This document shows positions 19,296-28,465 of a stretch of 43,311 bases of DNA, one piece after another. The DNA is from Candidatus Sumerlaeaceae bacterium (GTDB taxonomy: Bacteria > Sumerlaeota > Sumerlaeia > Sumerlaeales > Sumerlaeaceae): the NCBI GenBank assembly GCA_026419455.1, contig JANZZJ010000261.1, forward strand, positions 1-43,311, written 5' to 3'. The translations under genes and the position numbers were made by a program. Under the pieces are notes generated by a model, which saw only the letters and a list, made by a program, of their open reading frames with translations, ran no database searches and had not been told where the DNA came from. Every line of letters begins with the position of its first letter. The first letter of the stretch is position 1.

Positions 19296-20305
19296 AACCA
19301 CGTTTGTGGCGACATGGGCTCTCCATTCTTGTAGTGTTGAATTTGTGGGCGGCGCTCGTCGTGGTTGGCGAAGTGATTCAGAGCGGCCCATGGAGTGGGC
19401 GAACTCTCTTGCCAATTGGACCTAGCGATCCCGCAATTGCAGAAAGTGCATTTGCTGCAGCCATTGTGTGCCGCCATGCGAGCTCGAATTACGAAAGGTT
19501 AGCGCTTTTCGAGTCTCTGTCGCAAACGACGTCCACCATGGGGACGCCGTTCTTCGCTGTAATCCAGGTAGCAAACGAAGATCAGATTGATGTGGTCGAA
19601 GAGGTAGCGAATCAGCGAGGAATTCGAATTCCGCTCTTTGCGACAACGGATGATTTCCTTGGCAGCCGCGACTTTGCTGTGTTTCTTTTGACTCAAGGTA
19701 GAGTCGAAGAGATTCCGGAATTCAGCGCAGACAGGCTAGTGGGAGCAATTGCGTCGAAGCGCCCCTCTTTCTCTGCAGTGCAGGTTGGAGAGGCCCCAAC
19801 GACATCTTCGGTTGTGTTACCGGCAAGAAATCCCCTGTACGTGAATCAGCGCTACGAGTTTTCTGTGCGGTGGCCAAAGGGGTGGAATTATAAGATTGCG
19901 CGCAATAATGATGGGGCAGTGGGTGTGCCGCCCTCGGGGAGTGCCCTCGAGGCCCGTGTTTGGGCGGCACCGGAACTCAAAAGTAGCGATCCGACAGATC
20001 CCCCTGCATACGTTCAAATCAAAGATTATTTAAACTATCTAAAATCTCAGGCCCGCGGCGATATCAAAGTAGAAACGAAGCTTAAAGTGTTCGACGGCGA
20101 CATCGAGGGACGGGACTACACTTATACTTACATACGGGCAGGAAAGGATGGAAAGCCGGATGAAAAGTACAGGGGTCGCGTTCAGGCCTTTGTGGTTGAT
20201 GGTGTTGCCAAAATGATAAGCGTGGAGGGGCCTGAGGACGAGTTCAAGCGCGAGGAAGACACAATCGACAAGTTTATCTACTCATTTCACCCGACAATCG
20301 AATGA
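19292..20305 (+). CDS. Hypothetical membrane-anchored/secreted protein with C-terminal PsbP/MOG1-like segment
   Basis: N-terminal hydrophobic segment; YVNQRYEFSVRWPKGWNYKIA... resembles PsbP/DUF1795-like region; TTG start overlaps glgC stop. Confidence 0.6.
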   Translation: MKPRLWRHGLSILVVLNLWAALVVVGEVIQSGPWSGRTLLPIGPSDPAIAESAFAAAIVCRHASSNYERLALFESLSQTTSTMGTPFFAVIQVANEDQIDVVEEVANQRGIRIPLFATTDDFLGSRDFAVFLLTQGRVEEIPEFSADRLVGAIASKRPSFSAVQVGEAPTTSSVVLPARNPLYVNQRYEFSVRWPKGWNYKIARNNDGAVGVPPSGSALEARVWAAPELKSSDPTDPPAYVQIKDYLNYLKSQARGDIKVETKLKVFDGDIEGRDYTYTYIRAGKDGKPDEKYRGRVQAFVVDGVAKMISVEGPEDEFKREEDTIDKFIYSFHPTIE

Positions 20306-20367
20306 AAGTGGCCTGGCAACTCTCCGGCCTTCGTGTCCGTGCGGGGCATGGATGAGAAGGGGATGAG

Positions 20368-21180
20368 TTAGACGTTTAAGTCTCGCCGGAGAAAAACATA
20401 AAAGCCAACGGCAAGACACACGACAATGGCTGTGAGACTTGTTCCCAACATGTAGTAAGTGCTTTCCTGGAACCACGTCTCGTACATCCCCCCTATTTTC
20501 GCCAAGGCGATTTTCATCGGCTGGTCATAATACGTGCTGAACACGAATTGCCGAATTTCATACCCCCCAATGCTAATAAACTGTTTGGCCGCGGTGACTG
20601 TAAGGAGAAGTCCAAGTGCAATTCCTACGGCAGAGCCCCCTGAGCTAGCTAGAACGCTCACCAAAAAGGCAAATGCGATAGTTGCCAGTTGCGGGAGAAG
20701 CGACAACAGTATCCCCATAAAACAGAGCGCCATTTGGACGAGAAACGGAGGGGATTCGATCATAGCGTCGAAGCTAGTGCGCGTTGGGTAGCCCTGAGCA
20801 ATAAATGCGGCGACCACCGCATTGGCGACAAAAAGTAATACGAGGTAGAATACGGAAGAGAAAGCTTTTGCCACAAGGAAGTGGGTACGAGTCACCGGGC
20901 GAACCAGGATTGTTCGCAAGGTGCCCCCTGAAGTTTCCGAAGCTATACTAAGAGCAGCGTACACAGTAGCAAAGATGGGAGTGGTCAGCGTGGCGCTTAG
21001 AATGATGGAAGAGATGAAGTAAGTGAAAGATGTTACCTCACCAGGCTGGGCAAAGCTTTCCACACTTTGCTTTGCCACAAGTGCCATAAGCGCACTACAC
21101 GCCAGGCCTATGTATGGCAGTTTGGTCCGCCATACTTTCACCATTTCGCAGATAAACAGGCGCCGCACTTCCGATAACAT
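20368..21180 (-). CDS. ABC-2 type transporter permease (no adjacent ATPase)
   Basis: FICEMVKVWRTKLPYIGL, multiple TM helices, ASETSGGTLRTILVRPVTRTHFLVAKAFSSVFYLV. Confidence 0.8.
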   Translation of the reverse strand: MLSEVRRLFICEMVKVWRTKLPYIGLACSALMALVAKQSVESFAQPGEVTSFTYFISSIILSATLTTPIFATVYAALSIASETSGGTLRTILVRPVTRTHFLVAKAFSSVFYLVLLFVANAVVAAFIAQGYPTRTSFDAMIESPPFLVQMALCFMGILLSLLPQLATIAFAFLVSVLASSGGSAVGIALGLLLTVTAAKQFISIGGYEIRQFVFSTYYDQPMKIALAKIGGMYETWFQESTYYMLGTSLTAIVVCLAVGFYVFLRRDLNV

Positions 21181-21411
21181 TCCGCTATCTAGGCTAAGAA
21201 CTTTGTGCGGTGCCTTGTAAAGCTAGAAAACAGGGCGTCCCAATTGAACGGAGGTGGCTTTAATGCCACGGGGGAATGGCAGAGCGGATTGAGGTCCACC
21301 ATTCGGTTTGCCAAGAAAGCAGAAAACGTTGATGCCGGGCCCTTAATTATACGCCGAATTTTAGAGTCTTCAAAATGAGAAGGAGTTCAACGGGTGGCCA
21401 TTCTGGGCAGG

Positions 21412-22191
21412 ATGATCATTGATACGCATGCGCATTTGCACGACCAAGAATTTGATTATGACTTCAGGGAAGCCCTAGAGAGGGCTAGCGAGGCGGGAGT
21501 TAGCCGCATCGTTCTTATAGGCGAAAATGTGCAAAACAGTGTGCGAGCTATCGAAAAAACTCAAATGGCACCGGCCAGGTGGGCAACAGTTGGAATCCAC
21601 CCCCACCACGCTAAGGAGTTTTCTGCTACTTCGATAAGTAAGCTGCGTGAGTTAGCAACCCACCATCGCGAAACGGTTGTTGCGATTGGCGAAATCGGTC
21701 TCGATTTCTATTATGATTTTTCACCGCAGGCAATACAGGAGCGGGCGTTTCGCGCACAGATTGAACTTGCTATGGAGTTGCAGCTGCCTGTGGTCATTCA
21801 TTGTCGAGAAGCCTACGACCAATCCCTAGAAATTTTGAGGAGTTATTGTGCCAGCTTTGGAAAAGCACCGTGGGGGGTCATGCACTGCTATTTTGGAACT
21901 GTTGAGCAGGCTTGGGAGTTTTTTGAATTGGGGATGCTCATCGGCGTAGGCGGTTCAGTGACATTCAAGAAGGCTGAGACAGTCCGCGCGGTTGTGCGAG
22001 AACTTCCTCTGGAAGCTTTCGTATTAGAAACCGATGCGCCATACCTTGCGCCTGTTCCCTACCGCGGCAAGCGCAATGAACCCAGCTTTCTGCCGCTCGT
22101 CGCTCAACGAGTCGCTGAAATCAAGGGCATAACCGCCGACGATGTTGCTACCGCGACAACGCAAAACGCACAAAGGTTGTTCTGGCCATGA
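21412..22191 (+). CDS. tatD: TatD-family metal-dependent hydrolase / DNase
   Basis: MIIDTHAHLHDQEF, IGEIGLDFYYDFSP, PVVIHCREA, LETDAPYLAPVPYRGKRNEPS. Confidence 0.95.
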   Translation: MIIDTHAHLHDQEFDYDFREALERASEAGVSRIVLIGENVQNSVRAIEKTQMAPARWATVGIHPHHAKEFSATSISKLRELATHHRETVVAIGEIGLDFYYDFSPQAIQERAFRAQIELAMELQLPVVIHCREAYDQSLEILRSYCASFGKAPWGVMHCYFGTVEQAWEFFELGMLIGVGGSVTFKKAETVRAVVRELPLEAFVLETDAPYLAPVPYRGKRNEPSFLPLVAQRVAEIKGITADDVATATTQNAQRLFWP

Positions 22192-22624
22192 AAGACAAAC
22201 ACGCGATTTCTGATCGAGGGCAGACCCTTGCAAAGACACGCATGGGGCCATCGGCTTCCCGTTGCACCACATAGCACCCACACTCGTTTAATGCTAATTC
22301 AAAACGGCTAGGCGTATGCCCACCGGTCTTTTGCCAGACTGACAAATACCACCGTTTCTTTACCAGCAGTAAGATCAAAACAAGATAACCAATAATTGTG
22401 GACTGCTCGTGCGGATGTCTTGATGCCCCAAAAGGGGGTGATAAGGCGATTTCTTGTCACCGTTTTCGCTGGAGACAACCCCTATATCTGCCTCTTCAGG
22501 GACCTGCTTTGGGAACACGGGCATTGCAGGCTTGGTCATGTGTGGTGCCAGAATGGATCTCTACAAGGCATCTCGGCGAGATTTCTATGAGAAGCTAGAA
22601 CTGGACGTTATTCTTCAGGTCGAT

Positions 22625-22641
22625 GCGCACTGCTAGTGCGC
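22625..22641. other. Short perfect hairpin
   Basis: GCGCACT-GCT-AGTGCGC in the gap between tatD and the convergent membrane-protein gene. Confidence 0.4.
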
Positions 22642-22834
22642 CTTCAGAATACTCTTTGTGTATAAGATCATAACATGTGCCCCCTGAAAACGTCGAATAC
22701 AAAATAAAGCTTGGGTTCGGCCGGCCTACGGCGAACAAACTTCATAAAGTGCGTTTTCGAAAACAGAATTGCATCGAAAAATGTTTCACAAGGTTTTGCA
22801 ATTCGGCAAAGGGTATCCGCGATGAATGATCCCT

Positions 22835-25420
22835 TTAATCGTTTTTGGTCGGCATCTTCGAGGTCCGTCGGTAAAGAACATTTTTATTGGGCGGAATTGA
22901 ATGGTACGCAAGTCCATCGCGCCAGCTCCGCTGGGACGAGTCGCTGCGAAAAATTTCGCGAAAATACTCCTGCCCAATAAGTTCGTCCATTCCGAGCCAT
23001 GAATTCGCGCGGTGCTTGTCTTCATTGGGCACGTAGAGGTAATATTTTATCCCTAGTGAGTCGAGAATCCGAACCCGCTCCTCAATGGGCTTATGGTAGG
23101 CCTTCTGCACCTCCCAGTCGTCAAGATGAACGATTCGTATTTGTGGCTCGAGGAGGAGGTGACGGTTTTCATGGGTAAGGACCGTTGTTCCAGGTGCGAG
23201 AGAATTGACCTGGCGAAACATAAGCATGTCGCCGTTGAACTCCATACGGTAAAAGAGATCTCGATCTATGAAAAGATTTTTTAGGGCAGAGAGAGTAATT
23301 TGAGAGTAATTCTGAGTGCCGAGAGTTCCGCTCGTTTTGAGCTTGAATCCCATGAGTGCCATCAACAGGCCCGGCGCCAGACCAATAATGAGGGTTGCAG
23401 CATAAAGTTGGCGACGTGTTCCGACTGTCGGGCATAATTCGAAAACCCTCGCGGCGAAGATTGCGAAAAGAGGCAAGATGACGATGATCTGGTACAGATA
23501 CATGTCGGCGACAGCATAAGCATAAAACCAGAGGAGACAAAAAAGGAGTGCCGCACACAGGGAAAACTTAGTCCAATCGTCCCAAATTACCGGTAGATCA
23601 TCTTCCTCCTGTCCCTGTCTACGCCCCCGCCGACGCTTCTCGGCGCGGATTAAAAAACCAGAAAGAAAGAGGACAAATCCTGAGGCCACAAAAGCCATGA
23701 AAACTGGGCCAAGTTTCCAGTGATGAGGCCCTGTGACGAAATAATACCACGAATTTAGAATTTTTTCGGCGAGGGTGCTTCCTACCCGGCTAAGCCCATC
23801 GCCATTGAGCCGCCACTCCACTTCCGCGGACTTCATGACTTCTGGATTAACATTTTTACTAGGGAAAATGTTATAAAAGAAAGCATAGACGGGGTTCCCT
23901 GTCACAACTATGTTGCGAATGTACCATGGAGAGGCGATTAGGAGAGAGAGCGCAACAGTTACGACGAACTGACCTGACCTGAAGAACTTGCGAAGTTGTA
24001 GCCGCTCGGTCATCTGTAGCTCCTGCCAGGCCTTTTGGTCGTAGGGAACAAGCTGGATCTCGCCCGTAGCACTCCAGTCATCCTCCCAATCTTCTTCAGC
24101 CCATCGCTTGGGAGTAATGGCTGAAAGACGATCCACCAGTTGCTCGCAGGAGCCGCCTCGAACGTGGGCAAGGGCAGTCGCAAGTAATGCCACAGGCCAA
24201 AGCACCCACATCAAATAATTTATATGAACCGCAAAGGCAGGAATGAGCCACAGGAGCAATAACGCCTGATATGTTCCCCTGGTTATGTATTGGGCGGCGG
24301 CATACAGAAAGGCAGCGGTGTAGAGGATTGCCACAGCATAGTCGCTGGCATATTGAAAATAGGCGATCCCATAGGGAACGGCCCGAAACAGCAGTGCACA
24401 CGAGGCGGAGAGCAACTTATCTCGGGTGAACTCGAGGACTATAGCGTAGACGAGAATCGTAGCAGCTAGTCCCACCACAGGCGGTAGCAGTTGGGCGTAA
24501 ACGTCGTGCCACTCGCCAACAAGGGTTGCTGTTTGCGCTGTGAGAAGAGGATACAAATGCGGATAATTTGCGCCAAGCCCTATGCCTACTTGGCCGCAGA
24601 CTTTAATGGGAAAAGAGTGCTGCAAAAACATCATGCGGGCATAGCCCACGTATAAGATGAGCGAATCCCAGTAAGTTTCGGGCAAGCCCACGGCATGGAG
24701 CATCACAAGTAAGGAAATCACACCAATGAGCAACCAGGTGCCTAAGTAATAGAGGCCCTCAGTTTGGTTAGTGGGCGCGAGGCTATTGCGACGGAAATAG
24801 GCAATGGCATTTCCCCGCCTGCGGTCCCGAACGAACTGTCCTTCCTCATGGGGATATAGGGGATCTGGGCGCCGCCGCCGCCACCACCTGATTCCTCCGG
24901 CGAGAACAAAGAGCAAAACCCACACGACGAGGACAATCGGTTGGTATAGCGCCTTGACGAGCGTGACCAATTCAAACGTCACACCAGCGACCCCCGAGCC
25001 AACGACCAGCGCGATACAGGCACGAGGTATAGTTGGCATGCAATCTTCGAACCAATCGAGGATAAGCCAACCAAGAATAATATAAAAGGTAATCATCAGA
25101 GCCGAAACGGTCAGCGCAAACCATGGGATATTGTCCCACCAAATGCGATAAGGACCTTGAAAAAGGCTTTGAATAATAAGGGGATAGGCGCCGGGGCTCG
25201 TTTGGTCACCGATAAGGAAAGGCGGAATGAGGCGTCCGATGCTCGGCCAGTACGAAACAAGGCCGGAAAACCGTAGCAGTCCTTCGCGCGCAAGAAAGTA
25301 GATGAGGAGAATCCAAATCCATGCTAGCACGACCGCGCGCGCCGTGCGCACCCCGATGTCTTCGCGGTACGCGACCTGCTGCCTTTCCGTTCTCTGTGTT
25401 TCCAGTGGAGAGTTTTCCAT
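22835..25420 (-). CDS. Large multi-pass membrane protein, GT-C/ArnT-like glycosyltransferase fold (tentative)
   Basis: 861 aa with many TM helices and a soluble C-terminal segment containing VLTHENRHLLLEPQIRIVHLDDWE... Confidence 0.6.
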   Translation of the reverse strand: MENSPLETQRTERQQVAYREDIGVRTARAVVLAWIWILLIYFLAREGLLRFSGLVSYWPSIGRLIPPFLIGDQTSPGAYPLIIQSLFQGPYRIWWDNIPWFALTVSALMITFYIILGWLILDWFEDCMPTIPRACIALVVGSGVAGVTFELVTLVKALYQPIVLVVWVLLFVLAGGIRWWRRRRPDPLYPHEEGQFVRDRRRGNAIAYFRRNSLAPTNQTEGLYYLGTWLLIGVISLLVMLHAVGLPETYWDSLILYVGYARMMFLQHSFPIKVCGQVGIGLGANYPHLYPLLTAQTATLVGEWHDVYAQLLPPVVGLAATILVYAIVLEFTRDKLLSASCALLFRAVPYGIAYFQYASDYAVAILYTAAFLYAAAQYITRGTYQALLLLWLIPAFAVHINYLMWVLWPVALLATALAHVRGGSCEQLVDRLSAITPKRWAEEDWEDDWSATGEIQLVPYDQKAWQELQMTERLQLRKFFRSGQFVVTVALSLLIASPWYIRNIVVTGNPVYAFFYNIFPSKNVNPEVMKSAEVEWRLNGDGLSRVGSTLAEKILNSWYYFVTGPHHWKLGPVFMAFVASGFVLFLSGFLIRAEKRRRGRRQGQEEDDLPVIWDDWTKFSLCAALLFCLLWFYAYAVADMYLYQIIVILPLFAIFAARVFELCPTVGTRRQLYAATLIIGLAPGLLMALMGFKLKTSGTLGTQNYSQITLSALKNLFIDRDLFYRMEFNGDMLMFRQVNSLAPGTTVLTHENRHLLLEPQIRIVHLDDWEVQKAYHKPIEERVRILDSLGIKYYLYVPNEDKHRANSWLGMDELIGQEYFREIFRSDSSQRSWRDGLAYHSIPPNKNVLYRRTSKMPTKND

Positions 25421-25553
25421 CGTATCTTTATTTGCGCAACTTCAACTGTGGTTCTACGAAAAAATGTCGTGATAAAAACATTGCACGGATTTTATGGGTC
25501 AACCGTATTGACGTAGAGTAATGTGAGAAAAGCGCCAGCAAAGGAGGTCACAG

Positions 25554-25862
25554 ATGCGGAATCCGCGTCACGGCAATTTAGCCTTTTTATCAGCGGTCCT
25601 TCGTGTGATTGGAATACTGCTGATCATTGCTGGATTCTGCCATGCAGCTGTGTATTTTGCACTCCAGTACAAGACGGCGCCTTCGCTAATGGAGCTTGTG
25701 GTGGGAACAGTAGGCAGACTAATGCGCAGTTTACTGACGGGCGTTTTGGCCATGGCTGTGGCACAGGCTTTTTTAGTCCTACTCGACATTGAAGAAAGTG
25801 TCCGGCGCACAGCCGACGCCGTCGAGGGGAAGAAAACGGTCCCTACCCCACGCATGGAGTAA
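25554..25862 (+). CDS. Small two-TM membrane protein
   Basis: 102 aa, two hydrophobic helices, AAGGAGGT RBS just upstream. Confidence 0.6.
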   Translation: MRNPRHGNLAFLSAVLRVIGILLIIAGFCHAAVYFALQYKTAPSLMELVVGTVGRLMRSLLTGVLAMAVAQAFLVLLDIEESVRRTADAVEGKKTVPTPRME

Positions 25863-25904
25863 TGAGACCAGGAAAGGCAGAGAGATTGAAAGGAGCGGCT
25901 TGAT

Positions 25905-26876
25905 TTGACTCATGTATTAGTCACCGGAGGCGCAGGTTTCATTGGGTCCCATCTCGTGGAAGCCTTGTTGGCGCGTGGGTATGAAGTCACTGCCATTGAC
26001 GACCTCTCGACGGGCAGTATTCGAAACCTCGACGAAGCCCGCAAACACAAGAGGTTTTCGTACTACATTGACTCAGTCATGAATGAGCGTCTGATGGCAG
26101 AATTGATTGATCGCGCAGACATGGTCTACCATTTGGCTGCAGCCGTGGGCGTGCGGCTCATTGTAGAGAAGCCCGTGCACACAATTGAGACTAACATCCG
26201 TGGCACCGAAATTGTTCTCGAGCTAGCCGCCCGCAAAAGAAAAACTGTCCTCATCACGTCAACCAGTGAGGTCTACGGGAAGAGTTCCAAGGTACCGTTC
26301 AACGAAAACGACGATTTGGTGCTGGGCTCCACTACCCGGCCACGGTGGGCCTACGCGTGCTCTAAGGCTATAGATGAGTTTCTTGGATTAGCCTATTATC
26401 GTGAATTCGGCATGCCCGTGGTGATTGTGCGCTTATTTAATACCGTGGGGCCACGCCAGACAGGCCAATATGGGATGGTAGTTCCGCGATTTGTGACGCA
26501 AGCGTTAAAAGGCGAACCGCTTACGGTGTATGGGGACGGGACGCAAACGCGCGCATTCGCGTACGTTGGAGACGTCGTCGAAGCGATGATCGCGCTTACG
26601 GAGAACTCGCTAGCTTATGGACAAGTGTTCAACATTGGAAACGACAAGGAGATCTCCATTGCCGAGCTGGCGCAACTCGTCATCCAACGGACCGCAAGCA
26701 CAAGTCCAATAGAGTACATTCCTTTTGAAAAAGCTTACGATGAGAACTTTGAAGACCTTCAGCGGCGGGTGCCAGACCTGACAAAAGTCCGCAAACTTAT
26801 TAACTATACTCCGAAGGTCTGTATTGAGGAGATCATTGATAGAGTTGCAGCGTCAGTGAGGTCAACGCTTCGATGA
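25905..26876 (+). CDS. NAD-dependent epimerase/dehydratase (NDP-sugar, extended SDR)
   Basis: VLVTGGAGFIGSHLVEALLARGYEVTAIDDLSTG; TSTSEVYGK; YACSKAIDEF (YxxxK). Confidence 0.93.
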   Translation: MTHVLVTGGAGFIGSHLVEALLARGYEVTAIDDLSTGSIRNLDEARKHKRFSYYIDSVMNERLMAELIDRADMVYHLAAAVGVRLIVEKPVHTIETNIRGTEIVLELAARKRKTVLITSTSEVYGKSSKVPFNENDDLVLGSTTRPRWAYACSKAIDEFLGLAYYREFGMPVVIVRLFNTVGPRQTGQYGMVVPRFVTQALKGEPLTVYGDGTQTRAFAYVGDVVEAMIALTENSLAYGQVFNIGNDKEISIAELAQLVIQRTASTSPIEYIPFEKAYDENFEDLQRRVPDLTKVRKLINYTPKVCIEEIIDRVAASVRSTLR

Positions 26877-28381
26877 GCAAGAACAAGAAAACGAATGTGC
26901 AAGTCTGGGGCGAGCGAATGAAGGAGCCGCCGGATTCGGCAACGGTTGCTTATTGCGCAGGCCGCGATGTGGCGGCGCGCCCCATGGCTGATGCAGTGCT
27001 CGTACCCTATGACCTTTGGCAGAATCGCGCCCATGTCACAATGCTTGCCCGCCAAAAGATCATCGAATCACCGGCAGCGATTCGTATTCTTCAGGCCCTC
27101 AGCGATTTCGAGCGACGTTGGTTTGAAGGAAAGATTGCACTCGACCCGCAGAAAGAAGATGTTCATATCAATATTGAACACTTCGTTGCCGCCCTGGTGG
27201 GGGAAAACGTTGCGGGCAAATTGCACACGGCTCGCAGTCGCAACGACCAGTCAGCCACGGTGGTGCGCATGTACGTGCGCGACCAGCTTCTGAGCTTCGG
27301 CGAAAATCTATGCCGGACGACCGAGGCCGTGGTCCAACTTGCTAGTCGCCATCTCAAAACTGTTGTTGCCGGATTGACCCATTACCAGCCAGCGAGCGTG
27401 ACGACGTTTGGCCATTGGTTCGCTTCCTACGCTCAGGCTTTGCTGCGCGACACTGAGCGAATATTGGCAAGTTACGATCGGATCAATGTTTCGCCTCTGG
27501 GCGCAGCAGCATCATTTGGAACGTCGTGGCCGATTGATCGTCATTTCGCGGCGAAGTGCCTTGGTTTCGCTGATGTGCAGGAGAATTCCTTGGACTGCAT
27601 TACCAATCGGTGGGAAATGGAGGCCGATGCGGCGTCGGCGGTGGCTTTTGCGATGACGCATTTGAGTATCATGGCCCAGGACTTGATTTTGCTAAGTCAG
27701 CCACAGTATGGTCTTTTGGAACTGGCGGACCGGCATACCACAGGAAGCTCCATTATGCCGCAGAAACGGAATCCGGATTTTGCCGAGGTGACACGTGCCA
27801 AGACTGTGGTTGTCCAACAGCTCATGACGGCGTTGCTGGGGATTGCGAGGGGACTGGTATCGGGCTACAACCGCGACACCCAATGGACAAAGTATCTCAT
27901 TATGGATATTTTCGCAGAAGTGGAAACCGCACCCGCAGTCTTTCGGTCGGTATTTGAAACTTTGCGCATCAACAAAGAGCGTGCCTACGCGACAGCGTCT
28001 GCGCACTTTGTTAATGCCGTCGATGTAGCTGACACCCTCGCCCGTCAAACAGAATTGTCGTTCCGCGAAGCTTACAAAATTATTTCGCGCGCGGTGCGGG
28101 AATGCGAAGCGAGCGGGGCTTTGGACAACGAAACCGTTTTAAATCTTTGCCGCGAAGAGGCTCAACAGCTCCCAAGTGGCCCGGTGGTATGCGATCCACT
28201 CTCTGTTGTCGGCCAGAAAAACCACGTCGGGGGCCCTGCTCCCGAAGCAGTAGGTGAAACGCTGAGGAGGCTCAAGACGAATGCCCGAGCGCTGGCAAGA
28301 GAATTTGCGGTGCGTCGGCGACACCTGGAACGCGCGCAAGAGTACTTGAGACAGGCTATAAGTAGGCTCAAGGCGAACTGA
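26873..28381 (+). CDS. Argininosuccinate lyase-like protein (diverged ArgH/fumarase superfamily)
   Basis: HTARSRNDQ, THYQPAS, ENSLD, GSSIMPQKRNPD signature; non-canonical substitutions at other ArgH motifs. Confidence 0.85.
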   Translation: MSKNKKTNVQVWGERMKEPPDSATVAYCAGRDVAARPMADAVLVPYDLWQNRAHVTMLARQKIIESPAAIRILQALSDFERRWFEGKIALDPQKEDVHINIEHFVAALVGENVAGKLHTARSRNDQSATVVRMYVRDQLLSFGENLCRTTEAVVQLASRHLKTVVAGLTHYQPASVTTFGHWFASYAQALLRDTERILASYDRINVSPLGAAASFGTSWPIDRHFAAKCLGFADVQENSLDCITNRWEMEADAASAVAFAMTHLSIMAQDLILLSQPQYGLLELADRHTTGSSIMPQKRNPDFAEVTRAKTVVVQQLMTALLGIARGLVSGYNRDTQWTKYLIMDIFAEVETAPAVFRSVFETLRINKERAYATASAHFVNAVDVADTLARQTELSFREAYKIISRAVRECEASGALDNETVLNLCREEAQQLPSGPVVCDPLSVVGQKNHVGGPAPEAVGETLRRLKTNARALAREFAVRRRHLERAQEYLRQAISRLKAN

Positions 28382-28465
28382 CTTTGGGGCGCGCCAGCAA
28401 GCGAACATTTGCTTCCCAGCACTGGCATGGCACTGCTAGTATACTTTGAGGGAATGGTGCCAGTG

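Noticed and set aside
21268-21345. tRNA-Ser-like stretch GGGGGAATGGCAGAGCGGATTGAGG
   Set aside because: Resembles a tRNA D-arm, but there is no anticodon stem pairing and no GTTCGAATCC-type T-loop downstream; at best a degenerate remnant
22454-22636. Possible glutamine-amidotransferase/asparagine-synthetase-like fragment (GIAGLVMCGA...)
   Set aside because: Only a few residues resemble the MCGIAG motif and their order is wrong; no supporting downstream homology
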